Shown: in pieces, positions 20,713 to 32,491 of the stretch
How positions within the stretch are numbered: the stretch's first letter is position 1
Layout of the letters: every line of letters begins with the position of its first letter
Assembly: GCA_023213395.1 (NCBI GenBank)
Contig: CM041465.1
Location: 121,403,741 to 121,467,740, forward strand
Length of the DNA: 64,000 nucleotides
DNA from: Cycas panzhihuaensis
Lineage: Eukaryota > Cycadophyta
Direction of reading: 5' to 3'
Made by a program: the position numbers and the translations under genes
Notes under the pieces: model-generated
What the model was told of the DNA's origin: nothing
The model's input: the letters and a program-made list of their open reading frames with translations, nothing else
Database searches by the model: none

Positions 20713-22836
20713 GTGGCCAATCGCAGTCCAACTACAACAGTTACCAATATGACACCCGAGGAGGCATGGTCTGGCAAAAAGCCAACTGTCAGCCATTTGA
20801 GGACTTTTTGGTGCACTGCTTATATGCACATTCCCGATCAGCAAAGGAAGAAATTAGACAAGCATAGTCTAAAATGGATCTTTGTAGGATATGCCATTTA
20901 CAGCAAAGCCTACAAGTTGTATGATCCCATAGGAAAGAAAATGCATCTTTCAAGAGATGTCATCTTTGCTGAAGAAGATCATAAGGAGTTGCAAACAACA
21001 TCCATGGAACCTCCCATCGACAAAGGCAAGAAAATTGTTGAGGCCTTCCTTCCCTCTCAATCTTCTACACCATGTACATCATCTGCACCTGCTGGACCGT
21101 CTACATCAACTGATTTTGCTCCACTTGATCCAAGCACATCTTCTGTTGATCAACCACTTAGACCAGAAGATCTTGAGGTTCAAGTTACTTCGATTCAAAA
21201 GTTACCAAAATGGTACACACAAACAGTTCAGGACGGCCACATTATTGAAGGAAAACGTCCATCAAAATACAGGCAGCAAACCAATTATGCACTTATGGCT
21301 GAAGCGCTTTGTTTTGATGAGCCTTCCACTTTTGAGGAGGCTTCTAGAAATGAAAATTGGAAGGCTGCCATGGATGAAGAAATCTATTCTATTGAAAAGA
21401 ATGGTACTTGGGATTTGGTTGAATTGCCTAAACACAAACAGGCAATCCGTTGCAATTGGGTCTACAAGACCAAATTCCATTTTGATGGTTCACTTAAACG
21501 GCAGAAGGTCCACCTTGTGACAAAAGGATTTAAACAAAAAGAGGGCATAGACTATGAGGAAACTTTTGCAGCAGTGGCAAACATGAACACGATCAGACTC
21601 GTCTTGGCCTTAGCCACTCAATGCAAATGGCCAGTCTATCAGATGGACGTGAAGAGTGCCTTTCTTAATGGCGATCTTCAGGAGGAGGTATATTTGGAGC
21701 AACCTCCCGGTTACAAAGTACAAGGCAAGGAGCATTTTGTATATCGTCTAAAAAGGGCGTTCTATGGCTTGAAACAAGCTCCAAGAGCATGGTACTCAAA
21801 GATCGATGATTACTTCTTGAGACATGGGTTTCATGGATCTACTTCAGATCCTAATCTGTATATAAAACATTAAAAGAACCATTTCCTTATTGTTGCCTTG
21901 TATGTAGATGACTTAAGTAATCACTGGCAGTGACACTAAGATGATACACATTCTCCAAGATGACTTGAAGAGAAGTTTTGAGATGACAGATCTTGGACTT
22001 CTCCATTACTTTTTAGGCTTTGAGATATGGCAACAGCCAAGTTATATCTTCATCTCCCAAGCGAAATATTCTTGGGACATTTTGCAGCGGTTCAGGATGC
22101 AAGACTGCAAACCAGTGCCTACACCATTGGAGAATGGATCTAAGCTTACTCTCAATGAGGAAGTTGCACCTGCAGATCCCACACTTTACTGACAGTTGAT
22201 TGGGAGCCTCATCTATCTCACCAACACTCGACCAGACATTTCATTTGTAGTTGGGATTTGCTCATGATACATGTCTCAACCTAATCAGATACATTGGAAT
22301 GCAGCCAAACGCATACTTATATACATCAAAGGCACATTGCAGCATGGCCTTGAGTATGCGCATAATGAGAACTTCACTCTGGAAGGGTTTTGAGATTCTG
22401 ATTGGGCAGGTTGCCAAGATAGCAGGAGATCAACCTCGGGATACTGTTTTTCCCTTGGTTCAGCATTTGTTTCGTGGAGTTGCAAGAAGCAATCGAATGT
22501 TACCTTGTCCTCCACCGAAGCAGAGTACAAAGCTGCATCGGTATGACTTGTGAGGCTATCTGGCTACGACGGATTCTTGGGGAACTTGGACTTGAGCAAA
22601 ATCACCCCACCAGGCTTTATTGTGACAATCAAAGTGTACTCAAGTTAGCCAAAAATCCAATTTTTCATGCGCGGACAAAACACATCGAGGTTCACCATCA
22701 CTTCATCAGAGAGCATGTGCAGAATGGTAAGATCAACCTCCAGTATAGACCTACAGAGGAGCAAATAGTAGATATCTTTACCAAGCCTCTTGGTAGAGAA
22801 AAGTTTATAAAATTTAGAGATGGTCTTGGTGTCTGA
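20713..22836 (+). pseudogene. Copia B reverse transcriptase and RNase H (broken)
   Basis: The 386-codon ORF at 20713-21873 covers the integrase C-terminus (NMTPEEAWSGKKPTVSHLR), a Ser/Pro/Thr-rich linker, and RT ([54 protein letters not shown]). The catalytic YVDD is at 21901-21912 and is followed by a +1 shift. RT then continues at 21941-22192 (LGLLHYFLGFEI, FISQAKYSWDILQ). RNase H is in pieces up to a frame at 22474-22836 ending LYCDNQSVLKLAKNPIFHARTKHIE and FTKPLGREKFIKFRDGLGV, the natural end just before the polypurine tract. Confidence 0.92.
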
Positions 22837-22863
22837 CTTAACATTGTAAACAGTAAGGGGCGG

Positions 22864-23417
22864 TGTTAAACCTTATGTTTACATGTTAAGGTAATGTACT
22901 TTAATTGTTATGTAATATGTGTACTTTTGTACTTTAGGGGTGACTTATCACTTAAGTGATAAAGTGCACACCCACATTCTTTCTAGTGACACAACGTTGT
23001 CACTAAAGGGTCAAATGGACCCTCATGCATTTTTGCTCACATAAGAGCCCAAAAGGACACATGTCCTACATGCAAGGCATGTATCTTGGATGTTTGACAC
23101 TTGTCAAACATCTAAGGCATTAGGTCCCTCATTTCACTCTATATAATGAGACCTCTTCTCATTGTCTCATAGGAGAGTTGGAGCTGTATTGTTATGTTGT
23201 CAGTTTGCTAATCAAACTGTTTATTCTTTGGAGGTTGGACCAATTCCAACTCCACACATTGGGTATCATTTCTCTTGCTCCTTCATTTTATGCTTTGTCT
23301 CTTATGCTTTCTTTTACCTTGAGAGTATTATATTTGTTAAGTATTTGTGCTTCTAGAACTAGAGTGATCCTAGCTTCTAGATCTCGGGACTGTGAGGCCA
23401 TTAGGCCTCTTTTCACA
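22864..23417 (+). repeat. 3' LTR of copia B
   Basis: 554 bp, TGTTAAACCTTATGTTTAC to CTCTTTTCACA. It is preceded by the purine tract AGTAAGGGGCGG (decayed polypurine tract). It contains the inverted motif ATCACTTAAGTGAT near 22947-22962 and a CTATATAATGAGAC TATA-like box near 23140. Confidence 0.93.
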
Positions 23418-23422
23418 CAAAG

Positions 23423-24530
23423 TAGATGAAGAAGTTTGTTACACCAAAAATCAAGGTTCCTTCTACGGTAGAGGCAATCCCCACGACGGAGGCAGATCAC
23501 AAGGACAAAGTCCTCAAGGACAATAGAATCCCCAGAAACTTTCTCAAATGCAAACTCAAAATGATTACTCTAGGGAAAGGTCAAGTAATCAGAGACAGAC
23601 TAAGCAGCCTAATACTTCTCAAGGGACTGGAAATCAAACTATAGTGTGCCAAACGTGTAACAAAAAATAACACCTCACTAAGTTTTGCCGAACTTTAGTT
23701 CACAAGTTGCCACATCATCAACAAAGCCATGGAGCCCATAATGTTGATGGCACTTGTGAAGATGTTTTTGGCAGATCATAATTTGTTCAAGCACATATAG
23801 AAAGAACTGGGGTATCCTGATCACATAATGTCGATGGCCAATCCACTAAGCATTTTGAAGCTCATTGTGGAGATGCTACTTGTGAATTTAGTTCACCCAT
23901 GCTTCCACCATTGGGAATTGTTAACAACGTCACCTCGAATACTTCATCATGGATCATGGACACTAGTGCCACGCAACACATGACATGCCACTGCCACCTT
24001 TATCAGGTCTTCAACTTTGAAGTATGTGGCATTGTACATATGGCTAATAAATCATGTCAACTAGTTGAAGGAATTGGTTCCATATGCTTGAAACTCCCAG
24101 GCCTACTAGATTTCACACTCATTGATGTCTTGTATATTCCCAATATCAAACAAAACTTGCTCTCCCTATCCACACTCGTCTCCCATGGATTCAATTTGAG
24201 TGTAACTGCCAATAATCAGACTCTTCATGTCATACACCCTTCATCTAATGTTGTGGCCATGATCGGAAAGCTTGAAGGTAAAATTTTTCGTTTGACTAGC
24301 TCTCCATCTTCTGAAACCAACTATGTTGAAGCCTCTTGTGCTGATGAAGATTTTGCATTCAATGCTATAGTGACTCCACAAAGGCTGTCCCAAGAAGTGT
24401 TTTGGCATAATTGCATGGGCCTTGTCAAACTTGACCAATTGAGAGATCTTTGTCACACCTTGCCAGGTCTACCCAAGTTCTCCTCTAAGCCCTTTAAATG
24501 TGAAGCTTGCATCATCACAAAATCCTAACG
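23423..24530 (+). pseudogene. Copia A gag C-terminus, protease and integrase N-terminus (broken)
   Basis: It continues the A gag after element B (DEEVCYTK). The zinc knuckle near 23647-23690 reads CQTCNKK-stop-HLTKFC (spacing normal, Gly codon now a stop). The long frame 23899-24528 has the protease site SSWIMDTSATQHMTC (the usual Asp-Ser-Gly now reads Asp-Thr-Ser), then YIPNIKQNLLSLSTLVSHGF, and the integrase zinc finger VFWHNCMGLVKLDQLRDL...FKCEACII (first His kept, second changed). A2 shows the same blocks at 61620-62460. Confidence 0.88.
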
Positions 24531-25575
24531 ATAGCCATTCCCTCAAAGTCAGTGGAAGTCAAGCCAGCCCTTATAGTTGATACACTCAGATATCTGCGAA
24601 CCCATGCCCATTCCATCTCTGAAGGGAAAATGGTATTACATCACCTTCGTTGATGACTTCACTAGGAATGTGTGGGTGACTTTTCTAGAAAAAAAGGCTG
24701 AGGCATTTTTTGTCTTCCAAGCATTCAAGGCCCGCACTAAAAAGGAGTTGGGTTGAAAAACCAAATGTCTTCAGACAGATAGTGGTGGTGAGTACACCTC
24801 AAATAAGTTTGAAACATACTTGTGCCATCAGAGGATCAGATATCACACAACTGTTGTAAGTACACGCTAGTAGAATGGAGTTGCCGAGTGCATGAATCGA
24901 ACAATTATGAATATGGATTGAGCATTGTTGGTGTACAAGCATGTACTTGCTTATGTATGGGTTGACGCTATCTACTCAATTGTTTACTACATCAACAGTA
25001 TCGCTCCATCAACGCTCAGCCCATCTCCAAATGAAAAGTGGTTTGGATAGACCCCCATTGTCCATCATTTCCGAATTTTTGGCTCTACATGCCATGCTTA
25101 TATTCTAAGCAAACATAGAAACAAGCTCCAATTGCACATTCTAGAAGGCATATTGTTGGGTACCCTATGGACAAGAAGGGGTACAAGGTCTTTGTATCTT
25201 CACAATGGAAGACCATCATCACTAGAGGCGTTGTGTTTGTGGAGACTGAGGATCAATTGCTTAGATTGGATTCCCAGACACCTTCGCATTGATACAATGA
25301 TGTCACCAACTTTGATGTACATATTCCAAAATTTGGAGGGGGAGACACTCAAGAATTGTTCAAAATATTAGAATTTGACAATAGAGCCCCGAAGGATACA
25401 AGTTGTGACTCCCAACCAATGTGTGTATATCCAGCACCATCATTTGAGAACAATCGAGTTGACAAAGGTGAAGCCATAGCAGAAGGACCACATCTTCTCC
25501 AACATTGTCAGTTTCCTCTGTACCAAATATTTCACATGATCCTTCTCAAGATCAAAACGAAGTCCAATAAGCTGT
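24531..25575 (+). pseudogene. Copia A integrase core and linker (broken)
   Basis: After stops at 24526 and 24574 the core reads LIHSDICEPMPIPSLKGKWY, LQTDSGGEYTS and NGVAECMNRT, so all three acidic catalytic residues remain. SPNEKWFG and VHHFRIFGSTCHAYI follow, then a frameshift near 25130-25180, and a Ser/Pro/Asp-rich linker with stops. Confidence 0.85.
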
Positions 25576-27294
25576 GGAAATGAGAACCTCATTCCCAACT
25601 CGAGGTTTTCGTGATGCCTACCAGCTACACAAGGACATACAACCAGATGAGGTAGAAAAAACTGGCACTAGAAGTGCCCATAGAGCAAGGATGCATAAAT
25701 CATTTTCCATTAAGCTTGAACCAACAGAACTACAGCTTGTTCTCAATGATGAGCCTCTAACGTACTAAGAAGCTATGAAGCATGCAACTTGGAGAAATGC
25801 AATGAACGAAGAGTACCAATCTCTTATCAAGAATGCTACATGGAAGCTATTCGATCTACCACTTGGAAGAAAGGTAGTTCAAAACAAATGGGTGTTCAAA
25901 AACAAGTACAGATTAGACGACACCCTAGAAAAACACAAGGCAAGGCTAGTAGCAAAAGGATTCTTGTAAATTGAAGGCATTGACTATACTGAGGTCTTTG
26001 CACCTACGACCAAGTGGCCCATAATTAGAACTCTTGTGGCCCTGGCAACTCAATAAGGTTGAAAAATTCATTAGCTTGATGTAAAGACCACATTTCTCAA
26101 CAAAGACTTGGAAGAAGAAATTTACATGGCACAACCAGAAGGGTTGAGATTGTCAGTCAAGAGCATAAGGTTTGCAGGTTCAAAAAGTCTTTGTACGGGT
26201 TGAAACAAACCTCTCGTGCTTGGTTTGTCAAGTTGCCTAATGGTATGAGGCAACTTGGATGCGAAATATGTGACTACCAAGACATTGATGCAACATTGTT
26301 CATCAAACGCCATAGAGACAAAGTCATATACCTCTTAATCTCCTTGGACGACATGTCGATAATAGGTAATAGTGAATAGGACATTAGCAAGTTGAGAAAG
26401 GACTTTGCAAAAATGTTTGAACTGTTTGACCTCGAGTTGATGAAATACTAGTTGGAAATCGAAGTGACTCAAAGGGATGGAAAAATTTTTCTCTCCCAAG
26501 AGAAGTACATCAATGATCTTCTAACAAAGTTTCAATTAGAAGATGCTTGCATAGTGGCAACACTAATGGAACCAAATGGCAAACTTACAGTTGATGGTAA
26601 CACTTGGGAGGCAAATGCAACGCTCTATAGGCAACTTGTAGGTAGCCTCATTTATGCTACCAACACAAGGCCAGATATTGCTCACTCAGTTGGTATTTTT
26701 GCATGATACATGACAACTCCAAAGCAGAATCACTGGCAAGCAACAATATGAGTGTTGAAGTACCTGAAGATGATCAACAAGTATGGTCTATTGTATGAAC
26801 CAAATGCAGAATTGAAACTTCTTGCACACACAGACTTGGACTTTGCCAGAGGCAAAGACATGGGGAGATCCACGTCTGGGTATGTAATTTTTCTTGGAAC
26901 AACACCAATTTCACGACGATCAAGACGATAGAAGATAGTTGCAAACTGAACTACTGAAGTTGAATATATTGTTGCTTCTAAGACTAGCTAAGAGGTGATA
27001 TGGCTCCGAAAATTGTTGAACACATTAAATATCACCCAAATAGGTCCTATCAGTTTACGTGTGGATAATCAATCTGTAATCCACATGGCCAAGAATTCTA
27101 TATTTCACGATCGTACCAAACACATAAGTACGAAAGTCCACAGGATTAGGGAATTGGTTCATGATGGCACAATACAACTGGAGTATTGTCCAACGACAAA
27201 TCAATTTGCCGACATCTTCACCAAACTATTGCAAAGAGTGAAGTTCAAACAATTTCAAAATCAACTTAGCCTTACGGCCTCCATCTCCTCATGA
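25576..27294 (+). pseudogene. Copia A reverse transcriptase and RNase H (broken)
   Basis: RT begins at about 25775 ([47 protein letters not shown]). It continues with LYGLKQTSRAWFVKLPNGM at about 26195, with the active-site box LISLDDMSIIG where YVDD has become SLDD. The segment 26452-26706 (FLSQEKYINDLLTKFQLEDA, YRQLVGSLIYATNTRPDI) closes RT. RNase H ends with LRVDNQSVIHMAKNSIFHDRTKHIS and FADIFTKLLQRVKFKQFQNQL. Many stops. Confidence 0.9.
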
Positions 27295-27736
27295 TTTCAG
27301 GAGGAGACACAGGACCAACATACTCTGTCCCATTCGTGAAAATCCCTTATGGGCACGGAAGGACAAGTGTAAGTCTTTGCTCTATCCCATTCGTGAAAAC
27401 CCCTTGTGGGCATGAAAGGATAAGGGATGTACCGGTTTTGGAAAATTGAAACTTATGAAAACTCGAAAGGGCATGGGGGATGACCAAATGGTGTATGGAG
27501 ACTTAGCAGACTCAAGCTGTGCAATTCAATTGGACTGATTGGCTATCCAGCTACATTCAAAGAGCCACCTGAGCTAGAGTCATTAAAATAGGAAGTTCGT
27601 GGGTTTTTCTTCCCCATGAGGGTTTTCCCACAAAAGTGTCAAGTAGTTTTCATTATAATAAGAGGCTCAAATGAAGACCTCATAGAATAGATTGGTATAG
27701 ATCAAAATGACCTTCCACCATTAGGGGGGGTGGGGA
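27295..27736 (+). other. Copia A 3' untranslated region and polypurine tract
   Basis: About 440 bp of non-coding sequence lies between RNase H and the 3' LTR. A repeated segment with core CCCATTCGTGAAAA begins at 27329 and again at 27386, and each copy is followed by an ATGGGC or GTGGGC so that the first can fold on itself. The polypurine tract AGGGGGGGTGGGGA ends at 27736, right before the LTR, and primes plus-strand synthesis. Confidence 0.8.
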
Positions 27737-28071
27737 TGAAAGAGATTAACGTTACAAGGTAATTAGTTAGATTATTTAGATAAAGTAACTTAAGTGAATG
27801 TTAAATTATATCACTTAAGTGAAAACCACATTAGGTGCATTTATATGTGATTTCATTGTAATTTCATGTGAATGACATTATGCGGGAAAACCCTAATCCT
27901 AATGCCATCAATTATAAAAGATGAGATATCATGGAGAGGAATGATTATTCACCTCTCATTCTTGAGTTCTCCTTTGATTCTTCAATTGTTGCTCTAATTT
28001 CTTTTTGTCTCCATTGATTTGCCAATGTTGTAGTGTTTGTGATGAGACACGAGATCCCATCTTCTCTTTCA
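27737..28071 (+). repeat. 3' LTR of copia A
   Basis: 335 bp, TGAAAGAGATTAACG to TTCTCTTTCA. It aligns with 11088-11411 and is followed by the duplication TATAG at 28072-28076. Confidence 0.93.
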
Positions 28072-28076
28072 TATAG

Positions 28077-28392
28077 ACCATTTGCATTGAGTTGCTAAGG
28101 CCATTACAAGTCTAATGGTGTTCATGTTTGCAATTAGTGCAAATGTCTCCTCATAATTGATATTATGTAGCCATATTTTTTTTGGATGTTTTACTTCAAT
28201 GGTTTATGCACTAGTTATAGTTTGAAGGTACCATTTAGGTAGTTTCTTCACTATCATAGAGTTGCCTTAATATCTTGAGCTTGAAGAGGTTATTCAGTGT
28301 CAGATGGGTTGCCAAGATCTAGTGGAGTCGTAGAAGATGATGGTGATGAAGATGACAACGAAGGTGAAGGAGGTGTAGATGAAGTGAAAGGG
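28077..28392 (-). pseudogene. Copia J reverse transcriptase, N-terminal part (other side of element A)
   Basis: Minus strand. It reads VKKLPKWYLQT (the pre-RT linker), then NYEETFALIANMNTIRLVMA and LATQCKW, and stops exactly where the fragment left of A takes up with VYQMDIKS-like sequence. Bases 28290-28390 encode a Ser/Thr/Phe-rich linker. This proves that J was one element before A inserted. The more 5' parts of J (gag to integrase) are missing. Confidence 0.88.
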
Positions 28393-28858
28393 TGAGAGAT
28401 TAGGCTTGGTTTAGACCTAGATTCAAGTCTCACCACTCATGCAATACATTCAACATAACATTCAATCAAAACATTCGTAAAAGGAGGCGATGGATTTCTC
28501 AATGGCTCCGATGTAATCACTATTGTATTGAATCTCATGGGTAGATACATTACATAAAATATTACATGCAAAAGGCCTTGCATATGTAACAAAAGAGGCA
28601 GTTACAATAAACATTTGGAATAATAAATGTAAGATCATGCAAGGTGTCAGTTGGCACCTTGCATGATTAAATCACCTTTACATTATTTAATATTGAGAGC
28701 AAAAGTACCCCCACACACCTAGGTTCACAACATTAAGTTGTGACTTAACCCATTTATGAAAACAACATACTCAATATAAATTATTTACAACACATTACAA
28801 AAGTATAGTGCAATTGATCATCAATGAATTAATGAATTCAATTATTAATTCTTCTATT
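28393..28858 (-). repeat. 3' LTR of copia K
   Basis: AT-rich sequence directly downstream of the K RNase H on the minus strand. The flanking minus-strand purine run CATTAAGGGAGGG (28859-28871) is its polypurine tract. The left edge (TGAGAGATTAGG at 28393) follows the end of J and is approximate. No partner LTR is present. Confidence 0.6.
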
Positions 28859-28871
28859 ACCCTCCCTTAAT

Positions 28872-30105
28872 GATGAGTTCATTAATTCTGACACTCAGGC
28901 CAAGTCGAAACCTTTCAAATTTGTCGCGAGAGAGTGCCTTTGTGAAGATATCTACAATCTAATCATCAATAGGCTTATAGATCAAATCTATTTCACCATC
29001 TTGTACATGCTCCCTGATGAAATGATGGTGAACCTTAATATGTTTTGTTCTTGCATGGAACACAGGATTCTTGGTCAATTTAAGAACACTTTGATTGTCA
29101 CAAAACAGTAATGTAGCCTGTGTCTGACTAATTCCAAGCTCTTCAAGAATCCTTCTAAGCTAGATAACCTTTGTAGCTGCACTAATGGTGGCTTTATACT
29201 CAGTTTCAATTGAAGATAAAGTGACATTAGGTTGCTTTTTGCAACACCATGAAACTGAAGCAAAACCCAAGTTAAAACAGAAGCTTGAGGTTGATCTATG
29301 ACTATCTTTGCATCCAGCCCAATCTACATCTATATAATTTGTCAACAAAGGATTATCCACATGACAGTAATCAAGTCCAAACTAGAGAGTACCCCGAAGA
29401 TATCTCAGGATCCTCATTGCTATTTTCCAATGTGAAATCTTGGGTTATGTCATGAACCTTGAATAGATCCCAACGACATATGCAATGTCAGGTCAAGTAT
29501 GAGTGAGGTAAATTAATTTTCCCACAAGTTGCTTATATAAAGTAGGATCCATAGGTTTTCCATGCTCATCAATGTCCAATTTCAGACTTGTCTCCATAGG
29601 AGTTGGCGATGGTTTACATTCTTCCATCTTGAATTTTTGAAAAATTTCTTTTGCATATTTCGACTGTGAGAGGAAGATATGGCCTGGCTCTTGCTACACT
29701 TCCATGCCAAGAAAACAGTGAAGCAACCTAAAGCCAGTCATCTCAAAGTTGTTGTTCAATTCTACTTGGAGATATGTAATTCACTTTGTGTCATTATCAG
29801 TTATCAACAAATCATCAACGTAAAGTACAACCAAAATGATCAAACCATTATGAATTCTGATGTATATATTTGGATATGAAGATGAGTGAATGAGTTAATG
29901 CTTTTGAAAATATTCATCAATTTTTGCATACCAAGCACGAGTTGATTGCTTAAGGCCATGTAGTGCCTTTTTTAATTTATAGACTAGGTGTTCTTTTCCT
30001 TGAACAACAAAGTTAGGAGATTGATTTGCATATATTTCCTCCTGCAAATCGCCATTCAAGAAGGCACTTTTTACATCCATTTGATAAATAGGCCAATTGA
30101 ATCAC
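28872..30105 (-). pseudogene. Copia K RNase H and C-terminal reverse transcriptase (broken)
   Basis: Minus strand from 30105: [19 protein letters not shown], then EHLVYKLKKALHGLKQSTRAWYAKIDEYF (29895-30080). The intact active site LYVDDLLITDN is near 29815. RNase H follows with NYIDVDWAGCKDSHRSTSSF and SIETEYKATISAATK (29160-29360), and then the region near 28920-29100 matching DNQSV...F..RTKHI. K breaks off at 30105 in mid-RT, where plus-strand copia H starts. Confidence 0.88.
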
Positions 30106-31954
30106 CACTCACGAGATCACCCTACTTTTACATTTTCCACAGGGTATGCTTACTTGTTGCCCTTAATGCACAAAATCCTTCTATCTATTAGCCAATTGGA
30201 CAAGCAACAGATGAGTGTTTTATTTAAAGGTGGGAAATGCACTATTAGTGACAGGAATGATCAAGTGGTTGCCATTGGATGCTTCAAACATAACACTTGA
30301 TACTTCTTTTATATATGTTTCAGTCATTGACCTAAAATAACTTTGGCACAATAGGCTAGACCACTTGAGCCTAAAAAACGTCAAAATGATATTTACTAAA
30401 AGCATGGTGTATGGGTTTCTAAAGATTTCTACATTTAAATGCTTTTGCAAAGCTTGTATTATGGGGAAACAACGTCTTGAACCTTTTCCTAAAGACAAAG
30501 CATGGCATGCATCTCAAGCATTGTAGTTGGTTCATATAGATTTACATGGACCGATGTCCGCACATCTCTTGGAGGAGCACTCTATTATATCACCTTCATT
30601 GATGACTTTTCACACAAAGTTTCAGTTTATTTTATTAAATATAAATCTAAAGCTTTGGACAAATTTCAACAATTCAAACTTGTTGTGGAAAAGGAAGCAG
30701 ATTTGTCCATCAAAATATTGCAATATGACAATGGAGGTGAATTTACTTCAAGAGAGTTCAACCAGTTTTGCAAAGATAATGGGATCAGAAGACAACTTAC
30801 TACTCCATACACATCTTAGCAAAATGGAGCAGTCGAGAAAATGAATTGCAAAGCGGCTTTTACTATCCTATTAGGCAGAAGTAATTTAGACAACTTATGT
30901 GGTCAATAGGAGACCTACTATAACAGTCACCGACATAACATCAGAGGAGGCTTGGTTTGGCAAAAAACCAACTGAGCCATTTACATGCTTTGGGTGCACT
31001 GCATACATGCACATTCCCAATAGCAAAGGAAGAAATTAGACGATAACAGTCTAAAGTGCATTTTCATTGGTTACTTTATTAGTAGCAAAGCACATAGAGT
31101 GTATGATCCCATTTCTAAGAAAATGCATATATTTAGAGATGTCATCTTTGCTGAAAATAATGAGGAGATGGAATCAACATCCGTCCATCTTTCTCTTGAC
31201 AAAGGCAAATAGACTGTAGAGGGCTTCCTTCTCTCACAATCTTCTATACCATGTTCTTCATCTACTCCTGTTGCTTCTTCGTCAACATTTGCTCCATCAT
31301 CATCATCAACTCCTCTTGACTCTAGCAACCTTTTCTATTGACCAACCACTTTAGGCCTAGGATATTGAGGTTATTGCTTTAACACCAAAGAAGTTACCAA
31401 AATGGCACATTCAAATAGTATAGGACAATCAAGTAAATAAAGGAAAACGTCCATCAAAGATGAAGCAATAATCAGTCAACTATGCACTTATAGCTAAAGT
31501 GCTTTGTGTAGATGATTCTTCTACTTTTGAGGAGGCATGCAAAAATGAAAAGTGGAAAGTTGTCGTGGATGAAGAAATCCATTCTATTGAAAAGAATGGA
31601 ACTCAAAATTTGGTAGAATTTCCTAAAAACAAATAGGCAAGAAGCTGCAAATGGGTGTACAAGACCAAATTCCAATTTGATGGTTCTATCGAGCGTCACA
31701 AAACTCAACAGGTGGCCAAAATATTCAAACAAAAAGATGGCATTGACTATGGAGCAACCTTTGCACTTGGAACAACTATGAATATCGTCGAACCAATATT
31801 GGCTCGAGCTGCTCAATATAAGTGGCCAATCCACTAGATGGACATGACAAGCACCTTTCTAAATTGCAACCCTACAATGGAGGTACATTTGAAGCAACGT
31901 CCTAGTTAGTGCAATGCATCGAGTCAAACTTAACATTGTAAACATTAAGGTGGG
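30106..31954 (+). pseudogene. Copia H protease end, integrase and partial reverse transcriptase (broken)
   Basis: It starts abruptly within the protease-integrase spacer (ISQLDKQQMSVLFKGGKCTIS). The integrase finger region contains CFCKACIMGKQR. A TAG at 30524 precedes the core (VHIDLHGPM, YDNGGEFTS, NGAVEKMN, with Asp, Asp and Glu present). The linker is Ser-rich. RT pieces include CKWVYKTKFQFDGSIERHK (31650-31700) and a MDMTSTFLNCNPTMEVHLKQ run at about 31838. There the sequence jumps directly to the element end (CTTAACATTGTAAACATTAAGG) and the LTR, so the rest of RT and all RNase H are deleted. Confidence 0.88.
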
Positions 31955-32491
31955 TGTTAGACCTTTATGTTTAAATGTTAAGTGATTGTACTTTATATTA
32001 TAATGTTATGTACTTTATATAAGGGTACTTTACCACCTAGTGTGCTAAAGTACACACTCGTATTCTTTATAGTAGCATAGTATTGTGACTTGAGAGTCAA
32101 TATACCCTTCATGCACTTTTTCACATGTGACTGCACATGGGTCAAGGTGTACATGTTTGACAAGTGTCAAACATGTAGCCCCCTAAGGTTCCCCCTTCTC
32201 CATATATTGGAACCATTTCTCATGTAGAGTGCAAGTGAATATGAGGTATTGTATTGTTATGTTGCTCATTTAAATACAAGTTAATCTTGCTATTGGAGAT
32301 AGGAACAATTCCTACTCTTCCATATCTTTTGTCTTTCATGTGCTTGGGTTTATGCTTGCTTAGTTGCTTATCTTCATAGTGCTATTGATGTGATGCTAAT
32401 TATCTTGTTCTCTTAGCACACACCCTCTTTAAGAGATTCTAAGTTATTTTCTTTCATCATGTCATGTTAGAGTTGAATGCTCAACTCAACA
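31955..32491 (+). repeat. 3' LTR of copia H
   Basis: 537 bp, TGTTAGACCTTTATG to TGCTCAACTCAACA. It follows the decayed purine tract ATTAAGGTGGG. It is related to the LTRs of F (39470-40002) and L (37075 onward). Confidence 0.85.

Larger units (their letters stand above)
18381..23417 (+). mobile_element. Copia element B nested in the gag of A
   Basis: This 5.0-kb copia copy is flanked by the exact duplication CAAAG (18376-18380 and 23418-23422). Its 3' LTR is complete (554 bp, TGTTAAACC...TTTTCACA). Its 5' LTR is only 214 bp long, because the rest of the LTR, the primer site and part of the leader are deleted. Over the shared 214 bp the two LTRs differ at about six sites, so the insertion looks fairly recent. 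Gag-PR-INT-RT-RH can be read almost end to end with about ten stops and a few frameshifts. It is the same family as C, F, D and H. Confidence 0.93.
11088..28071 (+). mobile_element. Copia element A, complete insertion containing two nested elements
   Basis: This Ty1/copia retrotransposon has two LTRs (11088-11411 and 27737-28071) that start TGAAAGAG and end CTTTTA or CTTTCA. It has an initiator Met-tRNA primer site, gag, PR, INT, RT and RNase H in copia order, and a polypurine tract, and it is flanked by the duplication TATAG. Without its two guests (gypsy 1 at 12517-16813, copia B at 18381-23417) it is about 7.6 kb, a normal autonomous copia length with an unusually long leader of about 2 kb. 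It interrupts the RT of the older copia J at a precise codon, and J can be read across the gap. All its coding parts carry stops. Confidence 0.92.

Noticed and set aside
20957-21520. 187-codon Leu/His/Arg-rich plus-strand ORF
   Set aside because: It is an out-of-frame overlap of the copia B linker and RT, whose true frame (20713-21873) has clear motifs.
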